DNA of 64,000 nucleotides from Halobacterium sp. R2-5 (GTDB lineage Archaea; Halobacteriota; Halobacteria; Halobacteriales; Halobacteriaceae), in the NCBI RefSeq assembly GCF_011734195.1, contig NZ_JAANTH010000003.1, positions 186,001 through 250,000 on the forward strand, in the 5' to 3' direction. Under the pieces are notes generated by a model that searched no databases, had not been told where the DNA came from, and saw only the letters and a program-made list of their open reading frames with translations. The stretch's first letter is position 1. Each line of letters begins with the position of its first letter. Positions 8,314 through 17,220 of this stretch are shown here, one piece after another. The translations under genes were made by a program, and so were the position numbers.

Positions 8314-8839
8314 CGTAACCCTCCCGCTGCCACGCTACACCAGTCTGTTTGGTATCTGCTCACCATACCAAAACTAACATCTACTTGTTGGAATTTTGTT
8401 ATTGAGGGGGTAGCTGAGGTCGGGGGAAAACGACCGCTAAGTAAGCGCCGTGGAAGTCCTATATATTCGAGAACTTGTAACCACAATATAAAATGTGGTT
8501 TTGTTATGTGGAAATACCTACAATTACTGTGGCTTGCACCTCAAACCACCAAGTTCGGCATCTAAGAGGGTTCTATATACCATAGAAATTGAATTATTGT
8601 TTACATTAAGTGCTTCTGGCCAACAATCTAGAGTTTCCCTGCAGGATTCTAGGCTCGGTAATAGCTGGTCCAACCAGCGCTTCTAAAATACCAACATGTA
8701 AACAACACTCACGCCGGTGCCGAAATCGACCTTCCGGGAGTAAAGAATCGCGGGCCGAACCTCAGTTGTGGCAGCCATACCCTCCACGTGTACCTCAAAG
8801 TGGCCACCCGGCAAGCCAAACGCACGCTCATTGCCGTTT
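8314..8839. other. Intergenic region between pgsA and pgsC
   Basis: 526 bp without a supportable gene, clearly more A/T-rich than the flanking genes. It probably holds a separate promoter for pgsC-pgsB-hydrolase, since pgsA lies upstream on the same strand. It contains the inverted repeat at 8479-8500. Confidence 0.5.
8479..8500. promoter_or_regulatory. Inverted repeat around a TATA-like core, upstream of pgsC
   Basis: AACCACA and TGTGGTT flank ATATAAAA. Perfect 7-bp arms surround a TATA-like sequence about 165 bp before the pgsC start. It could be an operator over a promoter or a small hairpin. Confidence 0.4.
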
Positions 8840-11017
8840 TCAGTCTGTTTCTCCCAATCGAACCCAGTTGACGTCCGGGCTGGTTCGACCGGCCACCTGT
8901 GCTAGTTCGGCAGTGGCTGAACCGCTCACCCGGAGGTGGTCGTACTCCCGTCCTTCCCGGGCATCGCTCCATTCTATGAGTCTCAGTTCGTCAAATCGTG
9001 CAGCACTCTCACCCTCTTCCGGTGGGTAGAGCCGGAGATAGAAATCGACGTACTCGGCGCTATCACGACGCTGAAAGTTCTCCCGGAATCTGTTGAGTCT
9101 GGTCCCTGTTCTACCGAGTTCGTACGTCCGCTCTTCGAGCATCTCCCCGCTGGTGGACGAGTACCGTCGCCACAGCACCTCCAACCTCGCGTCCGAATCG
9201 TGTTGATACAACCCCGTCAGCGTGATCGGGCCCTGTACCGGTATACGGTCGAGCGGCGAAAGAATTGCACGCTGGCTGTTGGCTTCGTCCCGAATCAGTC
9301 GAATGCCGCCCGAGTCGTCTCGACCGATCCCTTCACCCATGGCATCATCATGGCGTCCGAAACGCCACAGCGAAGCCTCGAACTCGTCGTCGTCAACGTC
9401 CGGATTTTCGAAACTCCCGGTCGGGAGGCGGTCAGTCCCGAGCTCGACCGACTCGACCCCGTCCACGATTGATCGTACCCAGCCTGATTCGCGGGCGAAT
9501 ACCGTGCCTTCACCCTCAAACTGCTGCTGTTCCGTTCTGAGGTCGCTGCGCGTATCCCGAAGATACTGAACTCTCGATTGATGGAGCGTGAACTGCTCGG
9601 AGGAGAGGCCAGCGGTGCGCCGTGACTGTGACAGCGCCGGCTCCGCAACGATACCCTTGGGAACGTAGCCCTCGAGCAGGAGTGGGTCGAAATACGCCCG
9701 CCGAACACCGTTCTCCGTGGCGTGCACTGTGAGCAGATACGACGGATACGTCTCCCAGAACTCTTGGTCGAAGACGAGATTCCCCAGCGACCACGCAACG
9801 AGTGTTGAACCCCGGAACTCGAGCCCACCGGTCACGTGCGGGTGATGGTTGATTACCAGATCTGCACCTGCGGTACTCGCGGTTTCGGTCAGGCGCTCGA
9901 TTTCTGCTGTCGGTATGCGCTGATACTCCGTCCCGCCGTGAATCTGAACGACCGTGACGTCGGCGTTCTCCGCAGCCTCACTGACGCGTCTCTCCAGTCG
10001 CTCCTCGTTCGCGTCAGCGGCCCCAGCCGTCCCGGAGAAGCGCAACTCCTCGGTCTGCCCGTCTCCATCTGCGTCGCGGGTTACCGGGTACGATTCAGGG
10101 TCTTCGTCCGCCGACCAGTCGATGTCGTACTGGCTACCAGTGATTGTCGTACACGAGATTAGACCGATGGTCAGCCCCTCTCGTTCGAGATACGCTGGTT
10201 CCCACGCCTGTTCGCTGCTCTCTCCGGCCCCGGAGTACGCGATACCAGCCTCGTCGAGCGCTTCCCGTGTCTCCCTGAGTCCGGGCGTAAGTGCGTCGAA
10301 CACGTGGTTGTTCCCGAGAGCCGTGTAGTCCACACCTGCATCGGAGAGCGAAGACGCCGCTACTGGGTGTGAGACGAACAGATACTGTTTTTCGGCGTGT
10401 CGCCAGTCACTCGTCGTTAGCGGCGTTTCGAGATTGACGGAGGTAACGTCTGCTTCCTGTAACAGTGGTCGGATGTAACTCAGGATTTCCCGATGGTCAG
10501 CGCGTCGCTCGCCGGGACGAATCCGGAAGTGCGAACTGAGTGTGTCTTCCTCGCTTTGATAGAATCGGCGTCCGAACATCACGTCGCCGCCGAAGCTCAT
10601 CGAAACAGCCCCCTCTCGCGGCGTCAGTTCAACACGAAGCGGAGTATCTGGTGTGGCAGCGACTGTCCGCCCGATATAGTTGGACGCGCTCACCCGGACC
10701 CATACGGGAGCAGCGGTTGATTCGAGCCTGAACCGGCCGTGTTCGTTCGTGGTGGTTTCAGCTACAGTCCCAACGTTACGAGCGGTCGCGCTCACGCGAG
10801 CCCCAGTAAGTGGTTCGCCAGAGAGACTGAATACTCGACCCTCAATCGGTTCCGAAACTGGCTGTGTTTCAGTGGGCGGTGGCTCCGACTCCGCAGGTGT
10901 TGTAGTCTGCGTCTCAACCGAATCCGAGGATTGTAACGCTCCACAGCCGGCCAAACTTCCTGCTAGCGCGGTGCTCGACAGTCGAACGAACTCCCTCCGA
11001 GGAAATTTCTCAGGCAT
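8840..11017 (-). CDS. pgsA: CapA/PgsA-family poly-gamma-glutamate export protein, Tat lipoprotein
   Basis: 725 residues, about twice the Bacillus PgsA length. RREFVRLSSTALAGSLAGCG is a twin-arginine signal ending in a lipobox, so the protein is anchored outside. Residues about 58-135 form a carboxypeptidase-regulatory-like beta domain (GRVFSLSGEPLTGARVSATA). The CapA metallophosphatase-like domain follows: MSFGGDVMFGRRFY, VNLETPLTT, ALGNNHVFDAL, VVQIHGGTEYQ and INHHPHVTGGLE. The last 250 or so residues match nothing I recognise. PgsA is needed for polymer transport and anchoring. It lies upstream of pgsCB on the same strand but with a 526-bp gap, unlike the tight pgsBCA order of Bacillus. Confidence 0.9.
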   Translation of the reverse strand: MPEKFPRREFVRLSSTALAGSLAGCGALQSSDSVETQTTTPAESEPPPTETQPVSEPIEGRVFSLSGEPLTGARVSATARNVGTVAETTTNEHGRFRLESTAAPVWVRVSASNYIGRTVAATPDTPLRVELTPREGAVSMSFGGDVMFGRRFYQSEEDTLSSHFRIRPGERRADHREILSYIRPLLQEADVTSVNLETPLTTSDWRHAEKQYLFVSHPVAASSLSDAGVDYTALGNNHVFDALTPGLRETREALDEAGIAYSGAGESSEQAWEPAYLEREGLTIGLISCTTITGSQYDIDWSADEDPESYPVTRDADGDGQTEELRFSGTAGAADANEERLERRVSEAAENADVTVVQIHGGTEYQRIPTAEIERLTETASTAGADLVINHHPHVTGGLEFRGSTLVAWSLGNLVFDQEFWETYPSYLLTVHATENGVRRAYFDPLLLEGYVPKGIVAEPALSQSRRTAGLSSEQFTLHQSRVQYLRDTRSDLRTEQQQFEGEGTVFARESGWVRSIVDGVESVELGTDRLPTGSFENPDVDDDEFEASLWRFGRHDDAMGEGIGRDDSGGIRLIRDEANSQRAILSPLDRIPVQGPITLTGLYQHDSDARLEVLWRRYSSTSGEMLEERTYELGRTGTRLNRFRENFQRRDSAEYVDFYLRLYPPEEGESAARFDELRLIEWSDAREGREYDHLRVSGSATAELAQVAGRTSPDVNWVRLGETD

Positions 11018-11495
11018 AGTTGGTCTAATTCTCCACAGCCAAATAGATGTGGTTGAGTTATTATATATTTATTTACACTTATTGTGCTTAACAGTAACTC
11101 TCTACGAGCCCCACCAGGTTCACATCATAGGAGGCTGACTCCGGCATACACACACGAGACTACGATCTCCGTATGAACAAGATATCCCAGAATTCACACG
11201 GAGATGTGCTGCCACCCCGGATTTAGGAATTGAGGTCTGGGGACCTGCTGTTCACACGACAGGCGACCCGCGAGTAATCCAGGGTTGGACACCCGAGAAA
11301 TTGCATTAACCAACACTCTGGGAGAATCTGCACCAGGTTGTTGGTTAATATCATTCGACTATAGTGCTCACGGCCCCGTCCACTGACGAGAGCTGTTCTT
11401 CACCGCCGTTCCCGTCAATCCTCCTTCCGGTCGTTTCTCCAGGAATTGCTAAACTGAGCCAAGCGCTCTCCGTAAGAATCACTCGCTATCGGCGG
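11018..11495. other. Intergenic region upstream of pgsA
   Basis: No gene supported. A run of TATATATTTATTTA at about 11062-11080 is probably the minus-strand promoter of pgsA. The TTAACCAACA element copy 3 lies at 11306-11348. Confidence 0.45.
11306..11348. promoter_or_regulatory. TTAACCAACA inverted repeat, copy 3
   Basis: Perfect 10-bp arms TTAACCAACA (11306-11315) and TGTTGGTTAA (11339-11348), spacer 23 bases. It sits about 290 bp upstream of pgsA and 150 bp beyond the end of the partition operon. Confidence 0.52.
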
Positions 11496-11891
11496 CTACT
11501 CTTCGAAGGTCATCCCGTAGCCCCACTCTTCGAGATGCTCTTCGACCTCGTCGAGATGGTCTAAACCAGCTTTCATCAGAGCTTCCCGAAGGTCGGTAAG
11601 CGAGACATCGTCGTCGAAGCGGTCTTCGAGCTCTCGCTGGGCGTCGCGTTCATTGCTCTTGGTTTCGCTCTGCAGGAACAGCGGAACGCGCTCACGGCCA
11701 TCCTGCACGCCATCTCGCCGGAATTTGTACGGGATCTGCATCGCCCGCTGCTGCCGCGACGACTGCGTTGACTCCGTCTCCGTCGGTTCGGCCTCGGTCG
11801 TGGACCTCTCGGTCGTCGACTCCTCCACGTCTGTACTCTCACTACTCGATGCGAACGGGTCCTCGCCAGCGCCCTCTTTCATGCCCGTCAT
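11496..11891 (-). CDS. ParA-partner small acidic protein (putative plasmid partition)
   Basis: 131 residues. The first 45 or so are Ser/Thr/Glu-rich and probably disordered; then MQIPYKFRRDGVQDGRERVP and a helical C-terminus (LTDLREALMKAGLDHLDEVEEHL). No ParB HTH or CTPase motif is visible. The start overlaps the stop of the ParA gene by four bases. Small unrelated proteins following ParA usually bind the centromere or stimulate the ATPase, so this is called a partner by position only. Confidence 0.6.
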   Translation of the reverse strand: MTGMKEGAGEDPFASSSESTDVEESTTERSTTEAEPTETESTQSSRQQRAMQIPYKFRRDGVQDGRERVPLFLQSETKSNERDAQRELEDRFDDDVSLTDLREALMKAGLDHLDEVEEHLEEWGYGMTFEE

Positions 11892-12787
11892 GCGGATAGC
11901 ACCTCGTGGTCGAGGTCACCGGGCTTCGGCGGGTTCGGCGCTTCAATCCCAACTTCCTGCTCCAGGCGGCGTGCAATCCGGTCGAATTGGGCGAGCGTCT
12001 CGATTTCGTAGTCCCGCCGACGATCCCGGTGTTCCCGGACGTACTCGAACGCTGAGCACTGCTGCATCCAACAGCCCTCCATCAGCGACGCACGCTCGCC
12101 AATGATCTCCGGGATCGGATACTCAATTTCGTCGAGAACCGTCCGCTGGTCCCGCGTATCCTTGAATCCGACCGGCACTGCAGCAAGCACGCCAACCTCG
12201 ACGTCAAGCTGGTCTTCGAGCCCGGCGACGAGCGACTCGAGGCCCTCGACGGCAGCTCGTCCCTTTGCGCTCGGCTCGACAGGGATGACGAGCGAGCGCG
12301 TCGCGTGAATCGCGTTGTAGAGATGTGGCCCCTCGGTCGCCGGTGGGTCACAGATGAGCACGTCGTACTCGTCTGGCACGCCGGCTTCGCGAAGGACGCG
12401 AAGCAGCTGTGCGTGCATCCCGAACGCTTCGCCCATCGCTTCTGCCTGGTCTTTCTCACGCTGGAGGTACTCGGCGAGGTCCGAGAGCATGTTGTGTTCC
12501 GGGATGATGTCGACGCCTTCCACGGTCCGGATGAGGTCGTCGAACTCGCCACTCGGACGGCGAATCATGTGCCGGACGAGATTGTCGACGGATTCAGTAC
12601 GATCTGTGTCGACACCGAAGAGCCGGGAGAGGTCGCCATCTTGGGGGTCGAGTGGTACGACGAGCGGTTTCAAACCAGCTCGTGCGTGCGCGACCGCTAG
12701 GTTCGCGGCTGTCGTCGTCTTGCCGACCCCGCCTGCCTCGCTGTACGTCGAGTACGCTAACATACTCACGCCATGGACACCACCCAT
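11888..12787 (-). CDS. parA: ParA/Soj-family partition ATPase
   Basis: 299 residues; a start at 12763 (MLAYSTYSEAGG) is equally possible. The P-loop reads EAGGVGKTTTAANLA. The lysine that normally opens the deviant Walker A box (KGGVGKT) is Ala here; similar EAGGVGKT forms occur in haloarchaeal plasmid ParA proteins as I recall them. Walker A' is VVPLDPQDGDLSRLF and Walker B is DVLICDPPATEGPHL. The C-terminus is basic and charged, suited to non-specific DNA contact. It forms an operon with the small partner at 11496, and a repeat-rich candidate centromere lies directly upstream. Role: segregation of this replicon. Confidence 0.9.
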   Translation of the reverse strand: MGGVHGVSMLAYSTYSEAGGVGKTTTAANLAVAHARAGLKPLVVPLDPQDGDLSRLFGVDTDRTESVDNLVRHMIRRPSGEFDDLIRTVEGVDIIPEHNMLSDLAEYLQREKDQAEAMGEAFGMHAQLLRVLREAGVPDEYDVLICDPPATEGPHLYNAIHATRSLVIPVEPSAKGRAAVEGLESLVAGLEDQLDVEVGVLAAVPVGFKDTRDQRTVLDEIEYPIPEIIGERASLMEGCWMQQCSAFEYVREHRDRRRDYEIETLAQFDRIARRLEQEVGIEAPNPPKPGDLDHEVLSA

Positions 12788-12804
12788 CTTGAAAGTTCTG
12801 TACG

Positions 12805-12960
12805 TTCATTCATTGATGTAGTTCGCTATGTTCTGTGGGTGATTTAATTAATGAACACAACTAGTGAACACTGACAGTGAACACAACTAATGAATGTGTT
12901 CAATGATTGTATACACTGTTGTAGTACAATGAATGTATTTGGTTAGAGTAACTATAGAAT
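12805..12960. repeat. Candidate partition site / parA operator (direct repeats)
   Basis: A/T-rich DNA directly upstream of parA. TGAACACAACTA occurs at 12852-12863 and again at 12878-12889 (26 bp apart). Related pieces are GTGAACACTGA between them, AATGAATGTGTTC at 12889-12901 (inverted), and ATTCATTGATG at 12810. Repeated motifs next to parA are typical of parS-like centromeres and of ParA autoregulation. Confidence 0.55.
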
Positions 12961-12986
12961 TCGGGGAGGGCGTCGGGTTAGCTGCG

Positions 12987-13416
12987 CTATCGGGCTTCTG
13001 CCTCGGTCACTGGCCCGGCGAACGCGACCGCTTCTGGACGTCCGTGATTTCAACGTCAACCTCGTCGCCGGACTGAGCTCCGGGAACGAAGACGACGAAC
13101 CCTCGCTCGACCTTCGTGACCCCGTCCCCCGGTCTCCCAAGTATCGACCGTCACTGACCGTACCTCTCCCTCCTCTACCGGCGCGGTTTCATACTGGTTC
13201 CGACTCTGGACGCGACCGCCGTTTGGTGCAGATTCAGTGTCGGTGTTCTTCTTGCGCTCTGTTTACTGAGTAGAATCGCGCTACTCAGAAGACACCACCC
13301 CTTGTGGGTGCACTTTCGTCGACGAGTCCCTTTGGGACCGAAACCGTGTACTGGTCACCGCGCTTTTCGAGTGTCGTTTCGTAGAGTAGACGTAGCGAAT
13401 CAGGGATCTCCGTCAT
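12987..13416 (-). pseudogene. TRAM-domain protein, broken
   Basis: Starts like haloarchaeal TRAM proteins: MTEIPDSLRLLYETTLEKRG from the ATG at 13416, continuing to YTVSVPKGLVDE and then a stop. Further on the same strand, in other frames, come APVEEGEVRSVTVD, GDGVTKVERGFVVFVPG, QSGDEVDVEITDVQ and AVAFAGPVTEAEA. That is the TRAM beta-barrel in the right order, but at least two frameshifts and one stop separate the pieces. TRAM proteins bind RNA; this copy should be inactive. Confidence 0.75.
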
Positions 13417-13772
13417 TACCGGCTGTACGGCGGTCTAACTAAAGGAAATTTGGTCGCCCACCGGAGCACCCTCATCTGGAGCACCGGTCCAAGAGTCGAG
13501 ACCAATGCTGTCGATGCATAGCGATTTGGGAGACCTCGCTTATTGGGTCGTTGGTGCTGACTGAGCCAGCTAACACTGAGATACCTCGCAGCAATATCTT
13601 CCGGTATATGTGACGCCTCTTGTTTCTATAAACTCCGTGCGTGGCGCTCACCTATCGAGAGAACAGTGAGGATTGCGGGTTTCGGTCCGTCATACCTGCA
13701 TGAGGATGTTACCGACGGAGATACTGGATTACACGTTCGGCTATTGTGGGTTATCAGCAAACACTCCACAGT
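13417..13772. other. Intergenic stretch
   Basis: 356 bp between the TRAM relic and the permease. I see no gene, repeat or hairpin that I would defend; the promoter of the permease is presumably at its 3' end. Confidence 0.35.
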
Positions 13773-14693
13773 ATGAGTACACGTAACGCCAGAGTCGATC
13801 CTCGCCAGTTCGTTAAGAACCTGCTTCAATTCCGGTATCGAGAAGTAACGATGCTGTTCGCGACGCTCGCGGTTCTTACGTGCTCGATCGTCTTCTTCCC
13901 TGGATGGGATAACGTTTCGAAGGGCGTCCAGTCGAACGTCTCGACCGAATTACTCCTGCTCTTTGCTGTCGTCGCTGTTGTCGCAGGCGTCGTGAAGGGG
14001 ATGATAGGCTTTGGATACGCACTGATTACGACCCCCATCTTTGCCTCTGTTATAGACCCGACAATTGCGGTTGTCGTTCTCGCTATCCCACCCTGGATGA
14101 TCAATATGTTCCAGATCGGGGAGACCAAGACTGGTCTGTCGTTCGTCCGGGAGGAATGGCTTCTCATCCTACTGGCAATCGTTGGGTCAATTACCGGCGT
14201 CTACTTCCTTGCCCAGTACAGCGCCGGACCGATTGTACCGTTTCTCATCGGGGTGATTATCTTCGCGTACGTCGTTTTTCAGGTCGTTCAGAATTTTGTG
14301 ACGATCGAAGAAGCACACCACCCAATCGCACTCAGTACCGCTGGCTTTCTCGAAGGATTCCTGCTCGCAGTATCTAACCTCGGGCCGCTACTCCCGGCGT
14401 ATTTCCATACGTTCGAGCGTGATACCGAGCGCTATATCGGCGGGCTCTCTATGGTTCTCGGAATCATCTTCACAGTCCGCATTCTTCAGATGGCGCTTTT
14501 CACGAATCTCATGACCACGTACCGGCTCTGGCTCGGGTCCATTATTGCGGTTATCACGATTGTGGGGCTTCTCCTCGGAACCTATCTACGCCGACTCGAG
14601 GTCGACGACCAGAAGTTCAACTGGTTCGTTATCACCCTGCTGTTCGTCATCTCGGTCAACATTTTCCGAAACACGGTCCCGAAGCTTTTCTAG
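13773..14693 (+). CDS. TSUP (TauE/SafE) family membrane permease
   Basis: 306 residues from the ATG at 13773; a GTG at 13746 would add nine residues. About eight hydrophobic helices. The first half has the family signature VVKGMIGFGYALITTPIFASV and the second half the related AGFLEGFLLAVSNLGPLLPAY, the internal repeat expected for TSUP carriers. Members export sulfite, sulfoacetate or other small sulfur anions. The sulfopyruvate-decarboxylase-like genes at 2.4-3.5 kb are 10 kb away, so a shared sulfonate pathway is only a possibility. Confidence 0.82.
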   Translation: MSTRNARVDPRQFVKNLLQFRYREVTMLFATLAVLTCSIVFFPGWDNVSKGVQSNVSTELLLLFAVVAVVAGVVKGMIGFGYALITTPIFASVIDPTIAVVVLAIPPWMINMFQIGETKTGLSFVREEWLLILLAIVGSITGVYFLAQYSAGPIVPFLIGVIIFAYVVFQVVQNFVTIEEAHHPIALSTAGFLEGFLLAVSNLGPLLPAYFHTFERDTERYIGGLSMVLGIIFTVRILQMALFTNLMTTYRLWLGSIIAVITIVGLLLGTYLRRLEVDDQKFNWFVITLLFVISVNIFRNTVPKLF

Positions 14694-15050
14694 CGCGTTA
14701 GGGTTTGATATCCGCGTATCCCTGGTTCTGGAGGCGCGTTAACTCCCTGACATCGGACGACACGAAACCGACTCCTTCGACCGGGTCGTCTTCTGAGGCG
14801 TCGGTCCCTTCGGTCGTATTGCTCGACTGTCACGCCACGGCCGAAATCCATGATTTGCTCACACACCTGGGACGTAGCTTTCGAGAGTTCCAGCTCAGCG
14901 CTATTTGTGACGATCCCGACCTTCCGACATTTGATATAGTATCATAGGATTTATTCAGGGTTGTATCTCCCTGATTCGGCTGGTAGGAGCTCTGGAACTC
15001 TGGAAATCGACGAATTCCCTCGATAGGAATACTGGTCGTGATTACCCCAA
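14694..15050. other. Intergenic stretch with unclassified frame
   Basis: An open plus-strand frame (to about 14947) ends in SVVLLDCHATAEIHDLLTHL-like sequence that I cannot assign; it may be the tail of a lost gene. TTAGGGTTTGATATC at 14699-14713 is the inverse of a sequence near 3842. Confidence 0.3.
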
Positions 15051-15145
15051 TAATCATGACCACATTGAAGTACCCCGACGCTGTGGGGTAAGCACGAATG
15101 CTGCAATCGGCTCACGACGACGCTTTCCCCGAAGTAGAGCCACTG
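15051..15145. repeat. 95-bp repeat upstream of recombinase 1 (copy A)
   Basis: Aligns without gaps to 41546-41640, with 80 of 95 bases identical by hand count. It ends 35 bp before the recombinase 1 start. It may be a promoter/leader or part of the recombination site of the module. Confidence 0.7.
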
Positions 15146-15179
15146 AGAACAGGTTCGGAGAACCGTGCGGGTTCGGTCA

Positions 15180-16406
15180 TTGTCTGACCGGACACTCTCG
15201 ACGCCGCTCGACGACAGCTTCGAGCGGTACCTCCAGGACAAGGGGAAAGGCCGCGGTGGCGACGGCGGGAACTATCGACGTAATGCAGCACGCGAACTAA
15301 GGCGGTTCGTGGAGTGGGCTGCCGGCGACCGCGGTGGTGACAGCTGGACTGGGATCGTCCCCGATGACGTTGACCGAGAACCTACCTTCGAGGACCTTGA
15401 CGAACGTGTCTTCCGTGAATACGCGCGCCATCTCGCTGGTGACCGGGGCCTCAAACAGAATACTGTACAAACCTATTATCGCTATATCTCTGCGTGGTGT
15501 GGCTGGTGCGTCAACGAGGGCTACCTCGAGGCGCACTACGCGCAGCGGGCGAGCGCGATGGCGCCGCTGCCTGAAGACGACGGCCGCAAGCCCGGTGACC
15601 AGCAGGCCTGGACGTCCGAACAGCGCCACGCACTCACTCGGTACGTCGACGAGCAGGCCCGTGACACCATCGAGACCTACACGACTCTCCCGGAGGATGT
15701 TCCCCCTCTTGAGCGGCAGCGAGCGCGCTACGTGGCGTTGAAGGCGGCTCGTGACCGCGCTCTCGTGTTTGTCCTTGCGTACACCGCTGTCCGAGTTGGC
15801 GAGGTCCTTCGGGACCCCAACGACCCACGCCGGCGTGGGGTTCGGTGGGAGGAGATCTCGCTTGAGGATGGGAGTATGGATGTCTACCGAAAGAAACAGC
15901 AGTGGGATGCGGCGAGCCTTCCTGATCCGGTAATTTCGCCGCTGCGGAGCTATCGTCAGTTGATGGATCCTCCGTCGGAGCGGTGGCCTGTGTTTCCGAC
16001 GTTCGACCAGCGAACGCTCGCAACCCTCGTCCAAGACGGGCTGGCCGATCGCGGATTTCAACCGGATGCAATCGACGAGCGACGTGCTGCCTACGCTCGT
16101 GACTTCTTACTGGCCCTCGACGAGGATATTCGGCCGTCGTCGATTACGACGGATGGTGCACGATCAATCCTCCAACGGCTCTCCGAAGCCGCTGAAATCG
16201 ACATCGATGACTCCAAACACGATTATCTCGCCCCCCATGGTGGACGACGTGGGATGGGTGAGGTCCTCGTCCGAGCGTTTGGGTACACGGTTGCTGCCCG
16301 ATATCTGGACAACTCCGAAGAAATGGTCCGGGAACACTACTCGCACATCGAGGCTGGCGAACTAGGCGATGTTGCCACAGAAGCGCTTAGTGAGATTGAG
16401 AACTGA
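15180..16406 (+). CDS. Tyrosine recombinase/integrase 1
   Basis: 408 residues from a TTG at 15180, chosen because it aligns with the MSDD start of the paralogue at 42818; a GTG at 15165 also fits. The N-terminal SAM-like core-binding domain (FERYLQDKGKGRGGDG) occupies about residues 10-120. The catalytic domain has AYTAVRVGEVLR with the first Arg, HGGRRGMGEVLVRAFGY with the His-x-x-Arg pair, and REHYSHIEAGE with the nucleophilic Tyr. The set is complete, so it should be active. It and the copy at 42818 are near-identical over most of their length. It carries out site-specific recombination of the replicon. Confidence 0.92.
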   Translation: MSDRTLSTPLDDSFERYLQDKGKGRGGDGGNYRRNAARELRRFVEWAAGDRGGDSWTGIVPDDVDREPTFEDLDERVFREYARHLAGDRGLKQNTVQTYYRYISAWCGWCVNEGYLEAHYAQRASAMAPLPEDDGRKPGDQQAWTSEQRHALTRYVDEQARDTIETYTTLPEDVPPLERQRARYVALKAARDRALVFVLAYTAVRVGEVLRDPNDPRRRGVRWEEISLEDGSMDVYRKKQQWDAASLPDPVISPLRSYRQLMDPPSERWPVFPTFDQRTLATLVQDGLADRGFQPDAIDERRAAYARDFLLALDEDIRPSSITTDGARSILQRLSEAAEIDIDDSKHDYLAPHGGRRGMGEVLVRAFGYTVAARYLDNSEEMVREHYSHIEAGELGDVATEALSEIEN

Positions 16407-16473
16407 GTCTGCTAGTCCTTGTTCGGCCATTGGATGCCGTTCAGTTTTGTACACCACCCCTAAAGACGAAGAA

Positions 16474-17220
16474 TCACCTCTCAAAGGTCACTGTCTCACG
16501 TACTCGGGCGACTGACGTTAGAACAGGGTATGTCCATGGCTGGTCATCGTAGGCATACGCACATAACGAGAGACCCTGAGTGTGGTCAAGGTCGTCTCGT
16601 TCTTGGAGCCGTTCCTGTCGCGCAGCTGCAATTGCGTCAAGTCGCGTTGTGAAGGAATCAGTATACCAGTCCGGAATTACTGTCGTTTGAAGCGGTGAGC
16701 AAATCTCTTCTAGTGAAGTCCATGCGTCTCTTACTGACTTCTCCTCTACGTCAAGCATTCTGAGGACTTCCTCTCGTCTCTTAACCGTCTCTCTTACCTT
16801 CAGCTGGAGTGCGGACTTGTACTGTGGGGTAAAGGCTGCCGACGTTGCATCTTCAAATATGCCAACGTACTTTGGTCCGAATTCATTCTTGAAGTGTTCC
16901 ACAAGTGTCTCATCATATACTCGCTCGTAATGTGGGACGTCCATTACTGTTTGCCGGTACGCATTGCGGAGTTGGGTAACTCTCCCAGCATCCGTACTTT
17001 GACGGCTGAGACCTGCTGCTGGATGTTGGGAATATGTTGACTCTATAGGCAGAATTGATTGCAAACGGGCTTCGAAGGCCTCGAATGCAGACCGTTCGTC
17101 TGCTAACTCTTCCTGCTCTCGGCCAATTAAACGAGTCGCTGTGGAAAGAGGTGCGAAAATGTACTGCTGCTGCGAGGAGATAAAGTACTGAGAGTCTTGA
17201 CTTCGCGTCGCTTCGGACAT
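16474..17220 (-). CDS. DUF7260-like haloarchaeal protein
   Basis: 248 residues from the ATG at 17220 (MSEATRSQDS). It is mostly helical, with two coiled-coil-prone stretches: REQEELADERSAFEAFEARL near the N-terminus and KVRETVKRREEVLRMLDVEE past the middle. The pattern of an early ER-x-AF helix, a central YERVYDETLVEHF segment and a late PLQTTVIPDWYTD segment agrees with the DUF7260 family as I recall it. There is no signal peptide, membrane helix or catalytic motif. It stands alone and its function is unknown. Confidence 0.6.
   Translation of the reverse strand: MSEATRSQDSQYFISSQQQYIFAPLSTATRLIGREQEELADERSAFEAFEARLQSILPIESTYSQHPAAGLSRQSTDAGRVTQLRNAYRQTVMDVPHYERVYDETLVEHFKNEFGPKYVGIFEDATSAAFTPQYKSALQLKVRETVKRREEVLRMLDVEEKSVRDAWTSLEEICSPLQTTVIPDWYTDSFTTRLDAIAAARQERLQERDDLDHTQGLSLCAYAYDDQPWTYPVLTSVARVRETVTFER

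Noticed and set aside
8936-9828. Frames on both strands inside pgsA
   Set aside because: They overlap the CapA-family gene completely and show no conserved features.
12852-12889. Partition-region repeats considered as IS ends
   Set aside because: No transposase adjacent and the repeats are direct and clustered at the parA promoter.
14951-15241. Minus-strand frame over the 95-bp repeat
   Set aside because: Its similarity to a frame at 41.6 kb is explained by the DNA repeat, and base changes do not favour silent positions.
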